Assembly (NCBI GenBank): GCA_008000375.1
Contig: SMOI01000180.1
Location: forward strand, 20,187-67,692
Length of the DNA: 47,506 nucleotides
From: Poteriospumella lacustris
Lineage: Eukaryota > Sar > Chrysophyceae > Chromulinales > Dinobryaceae
Reading direction: 5' to 3'
Position 1 is the stretch's first letter; the number at the start of each line of letters is the position of its first letter. The notes under the pieces are model-generated. The model worked only from the letters and a program-made list of their open reading frames with translations, ran no database searches and was not told the origin of the DNA. This document shows, piece after piece, positions 23,109 through 32,300 of this stretch. The translations under genes and the position numbers were made by a program.

Positions 23109-23525
23109 AGAACCAGTGATGTATTTTCTGTAATTAAGAGTGTACGATAGGTTATGCATTTTATGTCGTTGATTGTCTGTCTGGGCTTATAAAAATAGGT
23201 CGGTCACCTACTCTTGGGTGCGAAACTTCGTTATCGTGGGTGCGATTCGATCTCAGTTGCCTATTACTATCCTTTTCGTTAGCGCAGAGACCAAGCCAAC
23301 AGAATGAGAGTGTTATCACCTATTGTTCAACCGATACACAATGAACGCAAACAAAGCATTTGAAGTGGTGAACCTACAGATAACGTTATGAGCTTTTTAC
23401 AACTGTCAACGACAAAGAATGTGCGACCATGTCCATGGACACTCTATTGACCCTTCTTTCTGGAAGTCTTCTCCGGCAACCTGCGATCGTCGCCTTCATC
23501 ATCATCGTCATCGTCGTCATCATCT
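23021..23525. other. Unique centre of the inverted repeat
   Basis: These 505 bases separate the two arms. They contain the differing last codons of both gene copies (to 23108 from the left, from 23444 on the right) and a 335-base gap between the two stop codons where the 3' untranslated regions meet. The gap shows no gene; a weak tRNA-like stretch near 23240 was rejected. Confidence 0.8.
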
Positions 23526-24828
23526 TCGTCGTCATCGCTGTCGTCTTTCTCCGACAGCAGCTTCTCGAATTTCTCGTCTTCTCCCTGCTCTTGTGACTCG
23601 CCGTAGGCCATCGACAGCTCCGACAGCTCCTCCATGAACTCGCGGCTCTTCATCATCTTCATGACCGTCTTCTCGAACTCCTCCTCGGTCAGATTGGACA
23701 GGTCGAGGCCGTCCAGGTTATCGGCCGACTCCAACTCGACATCCTCGTCCTCGCCGTCGAAATCGTCGACATCGTCGTCCTCATCGACGCGGACGCCCTT
23801 GGAGGAAGCCTCGTAAGCGTCATGCTCCGCATCTTCGCTCAACTCCTCTTCCAATTCATCGAACGCTCCACCAGCTTCGAACTCGAGCGTCGTGCGCTTC
23901 ACCAAAGAACGGAAGTTCTTGCGATCCTCGGGGCTCGTGATGATGCCGTTCAAGAACATCTCCACCACGGCGCGCTTCTGCACGTCGACCTGGCCCTCTC
24001 GTCGGATGTCGCTCTCTTCCGTCGGCATCGTTTGCATCTTCTCCATGAAGTGTGGGCTGAGCAAGCGCTGCATCGACGGCACGAACACCTCATGGCGCCA
24101 GTACTCCGACGCGTGCGTGACAATACCCGTCGTCGTGGGATGGAGCTCGAACAACTCCGGTGTGATCATCTGGTCTCTGTTTTCGGGCGTGATCCAGTGC
24201 TTCGCTTCGGACGCCAAGTCATCCAAGGCGGCTTGACGCTGGCGCTTCAGCTTGGCCGATCGTTCCGCCCACAGAATCTGGGTGCGAGCCAAGTTATCTC
24301 TACATCGCCACACAGGAACAACACAGCAACGCATATCAATCTCCATTCGGGACCACAGACACATTCAATAGCCCCCTGTCGACGTACTTGTAGCGACGCA
24401 TTTGCTCCTCGCGGAAAATGCGCTGGGTCTCCAAGTTTCGCGCCGTTTCTTGACGACGCTCGCGTAGCCGAATCGCACGCTGCAAGACAATTTTGCGGCG
24501 CTCCATGCGCTCTTCTTCTGCCCGTTTGTCCAACTTCGCTTGGTGATCTGCTGCCCACTGCTTTCGCAACACCGACAACTCGTTCTCGAACCGTGTTCGG
24601 TCCTTTGCAAACTCATTATTCTGTCGACGCTTGGGCTTGGGCGTCTCTGCCTCGGGAGCCGTACTGAATGCTCGCTACATATACCATAACACACAACAAC
24701 AGCAACGCATCCACGTCAATCAACCACTGATCCATCACTCAATCGCAACTGCTAAGCAACCAACGCACCATGGACATCGGCACAGTGGCCTGCGATGTCT
24801 TCGTCATTTGACGCACCCGTAGCATCAT
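23444..24828 (-). CDS. Probable mitochondrial coiled-coil protein, copy B (mS26-like)
   Basis: Three exons on the minus strand, 24828-24769, 24674-24388 and 24299-23444, mirror copy A exactly in position and splice sites and give 400 residues. Presequence, coiled coil, ITPEN motif and acidic region are identical at the protein level up to the Asp-rich run. After that run the tail is different: GDDRRLPEKTSRKKGQ instead of SRKKPSQAPTKNQRR. Both tails are basic and of similar length, so both may be old versions of one end. The reading frame is intact, with no sign of pseudogene decay. The function is as uncertain as for copy A. Confidence 0.8.
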
Positions 24829-25078
24829 GGTCTCTTGCTCGACACGGGGACAAAATAGGAAACCAAGAAATGATAGAACCGACGTCGAGAACTGAGCCGA
24901 GCAAGTCTTGCAACAATCGATCGTTGAGCTGGGAGATACAACAAGTTCGATCGTTGGTTTGTTTCTTCTTCTCTTTGTTCAGTGTGAGTTGGACGACGAT
25001 TGTGGACGAGAGGCGGCTCGGCGACACAGCCGCCGACAGTCAGTCGGCAGTGCGGCGGAAACCGCGGCGGTGACACAG
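23526..25078 (-). repeat. Right arm of the inverted repeat
   Basis: This is the reverse complement of 21468-23020, with two mismatches found. The outer boundary is at tgacacag (25071-25078), beyond which the two flanks are unrelated. The inner boundary falls inside the Asp-codon run (GAC/GAT triplets). I see no target-site duplication, terminal repeat or transposase, so an ordinary mobile element is not indicated. Confidence 0.95.
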
Positions 25079-25256
25079 TCTCCTAGAATCTCACAGACTG
25101 TACACAGAAAGCCCAGATGTTGATCTCTTCGGAAAGTGTTTGGCATGCAACTTGTAAACAGCTGTCTGTACCTAATCATTCATGTAATTAGCACGAGAAT
25201 TTTACGCAAGCAGAAGAGGTATCCTCCGAAGAAACTACTTGTGAATGGGTTTTCAA
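24829..25256. other. 5' flank of copy B and 3' flank of the U2AF2-like gene
   Basis: The part up to 25078 belongs to the inverted-repeat arm and presumably holds the copy B promoter, the same as that of copy A at 21468-21717. From 25079 to 25256 the sequence is unique, with no gene seen. Confidence 0.5.
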
Positions 25257-26342
25257 CTAATATGACCTCGAAGCATTTCCACCTTGTCCATTTGCAGAAT
25301 TGGAGGTCTGCGCACTTTCTTCCTTCCACACCTTCGCCAATGCAGCGGTATTTAAAATGGTTTCTTTCTGAACAGTGCCAAACGAAGATGTTAAAATCAT
25401 TCGTGGAAGCTCGAATCCCCATTGCTGTTGTCGAAAACGATCCTCCGGGAAGAACTTCATATCAACCAAGCGGCCATTGTAGGACCGCCCTTTCAAGGTC
25501 ATCAACGCAGCTTTGGCGTCTTCAATGTTATTCATTTCCAAAAATACTTTACCCACATCCTTTTCATTGGTTTGCGATGCATTGGGTCGAATGATTGTAA
25601 CCGAGCGGATATGTAAATGGGCCAGCTCTTGTCTCAACTCTTGTTCGATTTCGAAATTCAGATTCGGCTGGGCATTGAACTGCTCAGAAGTAGCCATTGA
25701 ATGTATTCGAATGACACGTGTTGGCACTCCAGCAGTACGCATTCTTAATTCGCCGCTGAGCCATTGTGAATAGATTTCTTCCCAATTAAAGAATGAAACG
25801 CCGGCAACGCCGCCATCAAAGGTCTTGATACGCTGAAAGCGTAGAACAGCTCCCTTTAAAGAAATCCCGTCGAGGTTGAGCAAGTTTGCGGCGTCTTCCA
25901 CTGTCTTCATTTGCAGAAAAGCCGCTCGTCCGCCCATTTGAAGGTTATCCACCGGATTTTCATCAAGAGTGCTACTTAAACCCATTTTCTGCATAGCTCC
26001 ACCAATGTAATCACGAAGCTGTGTAACTGGAACATCTGTGGGTGGATTCGCCAGATATATCTCTCGATAGCTTCGGGTAATTGAGTCATTCTTGGGAGCG
26101 CCAACAACGGCATTTACGATATCCATAAGGTTATCATCATCTCTAGCAGAAGGGCCCGACTCTCGCCTGTGACTTCCACGAGGAGGTGAAGAGTCCCGAT
26201 ATCCTCCACTTCTTTTGGGCGAGGGTTCGACTGGAGGTCCACGGCGATATTCGTCCCCATCCTCCCGCGGTCGCTTAGCTCCTCTGCCCCCGATCCCTCC
26301 ATTTCCTCTACCTCTTCCTCCTGAATCACTTCCTCTTCTCAT
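25257..26342 (-). CDS. U2AF2: U2AF2-like splicing factor lacking RRM2
   Basis: A single exon of 361 residues; human U2AF65 has 475. The N-terminus (1-70) is Arg/Gly/Ser-rich. Residues about 90-175 match U2AF65 RRM1, with REIYLANPPTDVPVTQLRDY, GRAAFLQMKTVEDA and DGISLKGAVLRFQR. After a short linker, PTRVIRIHSMAT begins the C-terminal U2AF-homology motif, with EIEQELRQELAHL, KVFLEMNNIEDAKAALMTL and KGRSYNGRLVDMKFFPEDRF. In U2AF65 a second RRM lies between these two; here only about 30 residues do. The UHM Arg-X-Phe is Arg-Ser-Tyr. U2AF65 binds the polypyrimidine tract and recruits U2 snRNP, with the UHM contacting SF1 and SF3b1. This could be the main U2AF2 in reduced form or a paralogue. Confidence 0.8.
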   Translation of the reverse strand: MRRGSDSGGRGRGNGGIGGRGAKRPREDGDEYRRGPPVEPSPKRSGGYRDSSPPRGSHRRESGPSARDDDNLMDIVNAVVGAPKNDSITRSYREIYLANPPTDVPVTQLRDYIGGAMQKMGLSSTLDENPVDNLQMGGRAAFLQMKTVEDAANLLNLDGISLKGAVLRFQRIKTFDGGVAGVSFFNWEEIYSQWLSGELRMRTAGVPTRVIRIHSMATSEQFNAQPNLNFEIEQELRQELAHLHIRSVTIIRPNASQTNEKDVGKVFLEMNNIEDAKAALMTLKGRSYNGRLVDMKFFPEDRFRQQQWGFELPRMILTSSFGTVQKETILNTAALAKVWKEESAQTSNSANGQGGNASRSY

Positions 26343-26714
26343 CTCCTTTCACTAATGAAAATCAATAAAATATAGAATGGAGATGTAATGCGTTGCGCAA
26401 CTTAATAACTGGAAATGTGACCACAGAAAAGGACCGTCAGGGTCAGTCAGCGGAAAAAGTATCCTCGTCGTCGTCGTCGTCGTGTCATAATCGTCGTGTC
26501 ATAATCGTCGTGTCATAATCGTCGTGTCATAATCGTCGTGTCATAATCGTCGCAGCAGCTCAGGGCCCCTCAGCGAAGCTTGTATAACTTGTATGTAAAG
26601 CCTAAAGAGATCGTGGAAGCAACAATGCCATGGTGCATGAAAACATAAACAACCGCATCATGAACGAACTACGATGGAGGGAAATAATAGCGTTATACGC
26701 ATTCTACTGCTTCG
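26343..26714. other. Intergenic region with a tandem repeat
   Basis: This stretch holds the 5' flank of the U2AF2-like gene and the 3' flank of the next minus-strand gene. Its main content is the 14-base tandem repeat at 26482-26551, preceded by a short (TCG)n run from about 26464. Nothing else is seen. Confidence 0.5.
26482..26551 (+). repeat. 14-bp minisatellite, five perfect copies
   Basis: The unit gtgtcataatcgtc is repeated five times head to tail without a mismatch. A (TCG)n microsatellite abuts it on the left, and the repeat contains TCGTC itself, so it may have grown from the microsatellite. It lies about 140-210 bases upstream of the U2AF2-like start codon. Confidence 0.95.
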
Positions 26715-27435
26715 TTAGTAACAATGGCGGTCGGACTTCTTCTTTGCCCGCATTTCCAGGAGCTCCTCTCTGCTCATTTCTTTGCTTGTAGATTCAGTAA
26801 CGATTTTGTAGCCGCCAAATGCGGAACCCTTCTTCACTCGGTAAGTGAATTTGCTTCCACCAGCACTTGCATATGTACCGAATGCCTCTTCCTCAGCTCG
26901 ATGCTTCTTCTGGACTTCTTGCTCTTTTTTCTCACTAATATCTTCTTCGTCTTTGGGGGCTTTGATGAATTGGAAAGGAGTTGTTGAAATAAGATCGCTA
27001 GAAAAGGCCGAACTGATTCCTATGCTCGTGTTCGAGAGGACCATTCGCACTACTTTAGTTTCTTCTTCATTTCTGAGAACGAATGAAAAACCTTAAAATA
27101 ACGGCTTAATGCACAAAAAGGTAGAGAACGTACGTGGTGGGATGAGTGATGATGATTGCATCACCAACACTGAGCTGGCGCATGAACTCAGTGAAGTGGC
27201 CATGGACAACTGTGCCGCTGCTTGTGATTCGTCCGACTCCTTGCAAAATAGTGATTTGCGGAGGTTCTTCTGAGGACTGTCGAGAGACATCTTCAGTAGC
27301 CTCTCGACTTCTTTTTGTTCCTGATAGGCTGCTTGATGTACCACCGGATGATGAGGAAGTTGATGACTTGACAGCTTTAGGTTTTTCGCCCTTGAAAGAG
27401 AGCTTTCCTCGAACAACGCTCCCATACGAAGACAT
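26715..27435 (-). CDS. Conserved protein of unknown function, 219 residues
   Basis: Two exons, 27435-27134 and 27072-26715, join within a Thr codon (ITHPT-T-NEEETKVVRM). The N-terminus, MSSYGSVVRGKLSFKGEKPK, is basic and is followed by a Ser-rich linker. The middle is a compact region with GVGRITSSGTVVHGHFTEF, VGDAIIITHPT, VVRMVLSNTSIGISSAFSSD and TTPFQFIKAP. The C-terminus is Lys/Glu-rich with GGSKFTYRVKKGSAFGGYKI. There is no signal peptide or membrane helix. The central region, with its alternating strands and conserved-looking G/T/H positions, resembles a small beta-barrel fold. I do not recognise a named family, and I infer no function. Confidence 0.8.
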
Positions 27436-27697
27436 CTTTGATCTGATATATATATTTCAACAGAATATATGTGTTCCATTCTCTGTAAACCATAAACCAA
27501 CGATCAAAAGCCTGTTGACTGTGCTGACTGACAAGCAACTGGAATTGTTCGCTTTGTATGCTCCTCTTTTGTCAAAGAGAGTCTTAAGTAAGCACTTTAT
27601 GAGTCGAAGCGCTTCAGAATCGATCGGATCGCAGCGATTCCATTCGATTACGAATTCCTTTGGTCACATTTTGTTTTGGAATATCGACAGTTGCCAA
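27436..27697. promoter_or_regulatory. Short divergent promoter region
   Basis: Only 262 bases separate the start codons of two divergent genes, so both promoters must overlap here. The stretch gatatatatatttc (about 27436-27450) is AT-rich, just upstream of the minus-strand start. No specific element is identified. Confidence 0.4.
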
Positions 27698-28734
27698 ATG
27701 AGAATACTTTTGTCCCTTTTCTTATTGTTGACCGTGTTAGCTTGTGTGGTCGCTACTGCAGATGATGCGGATGTCTTGATTGCCGACAGTAAACCAGTTC
27801 CTATTGTGGGTAACAACGACCCAACAACTCCCATCATTCAAGCTCAACAGAAAGAGTCAAGTGCCAAATCTTCAATGGAGAACGATGTTCTTGAAGTGGA
27901 GTCCTTGAGAGATGAAGGTGATTCCAGCGGTCCAGTGTTTTCCGAATCTGAACTGAAGAGGTGGCCGGTAAGAGTTTCGAACAAACTGTTTCCGATTTGC
28001 TGCACTAATGCTGTTCGTCGATAGATGAAAACACTCAAAGAATTCATCGCTTCGAAAGGATTAGCATGCAAAGGATGCAGTGAAAAGGAGGATTATGTCA
28101 AAATGGCCTTCAAGAACCAGCACCTGCCGTCTGTTGAAACTCAGCGATCGGCACCATCTGAGCCTCTGAAAAAGGACCCTGACGTGAACCGCGAAGAAAT
28201 TGACGAATTGATGGAAAAGTTGAGACGTGGTGGTATGGGTAACTCCAAGTTTTTCTCCGCCAACGACTTGCAAGGATTGTCCCCTGAAGAGTTAGCTGAA
28301 AAGGTAGAATCATCACTCTGCTTGCCAGTCACCGTTTTTCTCTTACGTCAAGCATTTGCGAATAGATAAATGGAAAAGGGGCTTCCCCGAAGAAGAGTAA
28401 GAAGCCGAAGTCTAAAAGATCTTCCCAGAAAGACTCGTCGACTGGTGAGGAATCCTCTTCTAAGCCCGAAAAGAAATCGAAAGCGTCGACGAAGAAAGAC
28501 CGATCGAAAGGGAAAGACTCCGCAAATGGAAAAGGAGACTCTAAAGAGTCGAAGGAATCAAAGGAGAGTGATGCAAAGAAGGACAAAGCAGACGGTAAGC
28601 GCAAATCCAATTCTTCGAAGTCGAAGAAATCGGACAAAAGCCAAAAGCAAAGCTCGTCTCACAGCTCGGGAAGCAGTGGAAAGCCTCATGCCCGTGTTGA
28701 AGAAGTTATGGAGGAGGAAACTATTGAATTGTAA
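27698..28734 (+). CDS. Secreted or ER protein with a MANF C-terminal (SAP-like) domain
   Basis: Three exons, 27698-27967, 28025-28303 and 28366-28734, give 305 residues. The start MRILLSLFLLLTVLACVVAT is a clear signal peptide, cleaved near TADDA. Residues about 88-125 hold LKEFIASKGLACKGCSEKED and the next residues, matching the C-terminal SAP-like domain of MANF/CDNF (CKGCxEKxDY with its CxxC). The saposin-like half of MANF, with its six cysteines, is absent. A second helical segment (EEIDELMEKLRRGG) and a Lys/Ser/Asp-rich tail of about 110 residues follow. The last residues are EETIEL; ending in EL is weakly reminiscent of an ER-retrieval signal. MANF acts in ER proteostasis, which is the likely compartment here. 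Confidence 0.75.
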
Positions 28735-29376
28735 ATAATTTAATGTGGGCTTTTTTGTCTTCCTCCGATTTTATTTCTGTATCTCCACGAAACGTGAGCT
28801 TATGAAGGTTATTGACGTGTACAAAGGGAAGCCGCAGTGGTACGAGTAATTGACTGATTGTCTTTTACTCGGGATTTCCCTTGTTAGTCCCAATGGATGT
28901 GCCTTTTGTCCGATTGAAGTCTTCCATCGTCCATCTCATTGCTGTTGTCGGCAATCGTCGGCATGGATTGAAGGATTGAATGAATCAATGCTGTTTGGTG
29001 TTATGTTATGTTGTGCCAAACTCCCAAAGAACTTGGGGTGATCTGAGTATGCGGTTCCGTTGGACAATCACGCGGAGTGCGTTGAGTGGTTTCGTCACTA
29101 TGGGGTCTTGGATAGAAAAGAAGAACGAGTCTTTTGTTTTGGCAAAGGAAATATCGTGGGTACCCCTCGTCAAGTTGAGGATTGCGATACTATTGATCAA
29201 CATCTTTGTTGTTTTATTCGCAATTCTTTTTTCCTGAAGACTCGTTCTCACTCTTCTTCGTCTGTGAGACAAGGCAAAGGAGAACACGTGCATTGGTCAT
29301 TGTGTATTCGTTTGCTTGCATTATTGTGCAAAAAAGAGGACAAATAAATTCACTTCTATCCTCGTTGTGAGAAAAA
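28735..29376 (+). other. Intergenic region, tandem genes
   Basis: These 642 bases lie between the MANF-like gene and the adenylyl cyclase. Several frames of 60-95 codons exist on both strands but none shows domains, a good start context or splice partners. No tRNA or repeat was recognised. Confidence 0.45.
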
Positions 29377-32300
29377 ATGGATCTTACAACAGAGTTGAAG
29401 AGGTCTAGTTGCTTTGCTCCTCGAATTCTTCGTCGACAAGTGTTGGACATCATAACCAATCAACTCATTAATGAAGATGTTCCTTCTGCAAGTGCTGATG
29501 CTGGTCCCTTTGCCCTCGCTCTACAAGGAATCTCGTCTCAGTTACTTGCTCCATCAATAAGACATTTCCATGGCGCGTTGCTCTTCGTTGATATCTCTGG
29601 TTTTACACGACTGTCACAGAAGATGGATGTGGACAACTTACGGAAATTCATCAATGCCTACTTCACCAAGCTCATCGATATCGTGAGCAAATACGAAGGA
29701 GAAGTAATCAAATTCGCAGGAGATGCGATGTACATAATATGGCAATCCAAACTCTACGGTCAAACAACAGGTAAGCCAGGAGACACGTGATTTGTTTTGT
29801 GTTACGTCGTGTTTCACTTCATTTTTTGATCGAATAATAATTGGCGATCTAGACAAAGAGGAACAAATACAAATTGCAGTCAAAAAGGCTTCAATTTGTG
29901 CGGCAGAAATCATTCAAGTTTGCAGCAACTACAAAGTAGAACTGCAAGGTGACCCCGCCGCATCGTCAGCCATCAATCTCAATCTGACGCTACCCAGCAA
30001 ACTGAATCGAACAACGTCACGAAAGGCGTCCTTCCTCATTGCTGAAGATGCACTTCAGCAGCAAGCGGACTTACTGAACAGTTTAAGTGCTGCTGGAGAC
30101 GATATCTTGTATCTGAATGTGCATTGTGGACTCAGTGTGGGTATGATGTCGGGCATCGATATTGGTAGCGATGGTCGATGGGAGTACTTCATCGTCGGTC
30201 CACCTCTAAAGGAAGTGGCCGAAGCGGAAGAATGTGCAAGTAGTGGAGAAGTGCTGATGACCGATGCAGCACATCGCTTGATCCATCCGCACAGTCACGG
30301 GGACACGGTCATCGAAAGTTCCGACGGTGGCGAGAAGCATTCCACGTGTCACTGCCAGCAGCATCCACGCGGGTTTTGGAATCTCGAGCAATCCGGTGTA
30401 TGTGGGTTCAGCTTCTTAGGACGCTGTCCGTCGAATGATAGTGGTGTTCTCATCCCAGACGATGACGAGAACCGACACAACCTAGATCTCGCCGACGATC
30501 TCGCCACCGCCTGTCGGGAGTATTACAAGTTATTCGACAAAGAGCATCAAGGAAAGACGGACAAAAAGCCTATGGGTGTCAGTAAACTTGCCTCTATACT
30601 ACAGCGATGTCTGTTGGACCATCTCGTCCTGCACACGCATCAAGCTGTGCGCAATATCATTCAAGTGGAAATGACGACGGTCGGACTGGAATCACATTCA
30701 GATTCTGTGCCTAATTCAGCTCGTTTGGATAGTCCCTGTCTATCACCGATGCAAACGACTCGACGAGGAGAACGACAGAAATCCACCACGTTTGTCAATC
30801 GAATGCGTGAACTGACGCGGTCAGAAACGAAAAACGACCACTCACCGAGCAAGGAAAAGGGCATTGACATCGCTGATCAACGGGAGGCGATCACCTGCTT
30901 CGTCAACATTCAGTATTACGATCATGGGAAAGACATCATCCAACGACTGCACGACTTCTTGTCGGTGGATGCGCTACAGTTGGGCGTGAGCCCGTACAAT
31001 TTCGTGGTGGTGCGGGGCGACAGCGAACAAAACATCATCGAACAACAAGCGATTCAGGTGTTCCAATCATCGTTGGAGGTCGTCATTGAAAGCTTCCATC
31101 GTGCGGGTGGTCAAATTCGACAGTTTATCGTGGATGACAAAGGAACCGTCGCAATTGGTACGTTTGGGTTGCGCGGGTCAGTGAGTCGTGACAACACCTC
31201 CAGTGCCGTCGATACCGCGTTGCGAATCATGTCCGAACTGAAATCTCGTGTGGGTGCAGGAGCATCCATCGGTATTACATCTGGTAAAGTATACAATGGC
31301 TTGGTCGGCAGTGGCTATCGACATGAATTCGCCGTGATGGGCCCCACCGTCAACATGAGCGCTCGTTTGATGGGCAAGGCGCCTGTGGACAAAGTCTTGT
31401 GTGATCAAACGGTGAAAGGTAGCGACCATGTCCATCAATTTGTACACTTCGCCGATGTGGATGCGAAAGGGTACGACATGCCCGTCCCTGTGTATTTCCC
31501 CATCTCAACCACCGCCTCGATGGCGGCGTTGCAACCACAAATCATCGAACAAATCGCGCGACAAGTCGATACCGATCACAACTTGAAAATTGATGTGATG
31601 TCCACGGGTGGCGGTGCCGCCGGCAGCGGCGATTTCGATCATTATCTCGTCGGTCGCAAGGCCTACATGCCTCGTATCAATGAGTTCTTGCAAGACTTGG
31701 CGTGCAAGAAGGATATCTGGCAGCAAATCCTCGTGAACGAACAGCGTTTACACAATCCGTCCTTGCTCCGCGCCCATTCACATGTACATCACCACCCACA
31801 TGCCGCGGCACTCGCCTTGTTGAGTGAAAATGGCAGCCCATCAGGCATTGCGGCACCACCGGACAGTCCGAACGCGGATATCTTCGTCAAGGATGCGGAG
31901 ACACGGGTCATCATCTTGGAAGGGATTCATGGCAGCGGCAAGTCCCATTTGTTGCATGAAGTCTGTGTCCGGGTCGCCAAATACCTCGACGAAACCAGTT
32001 TCGAAGCGAATGTTGCCGTGCATGTCATTCCACAGTCACGGTTGAAGCATTCCGAGCCGTTCTCGGGCATACGACCGTTGCTCGACACGATTATGAATCG
32101 GTATAGTGACTGGACGGCCAAGCGTAGCTTTGATCCCGTCCAACCCGTCGAAATGTCACGACGGACCAAGACCAAAGCGTTGCGTAGTTTGTCGGCCTTG
32201 TTGGAGAAACTACCGGCCGACATGCAGGTGTACATTCCCTTGTTCAGCATCGTCAGCAAACACTTCGTCGTCGATGACAACGACGTCACGCGGAATCTCT

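Noticed and set aside
23195-23270. Weak tRNA-like stretch with gattcgatc resembling a T loop
   Set aside because: No matching T stem, no acceptor-stem pairing and no D or anticodon arm could be laid out.
21468-25078. Interpretation of the inverted repeat as a transposon
   Set aside because: No transposase, terminal motif or target duplication. The arms contain an ordinary spliced gene with its promoter flank.
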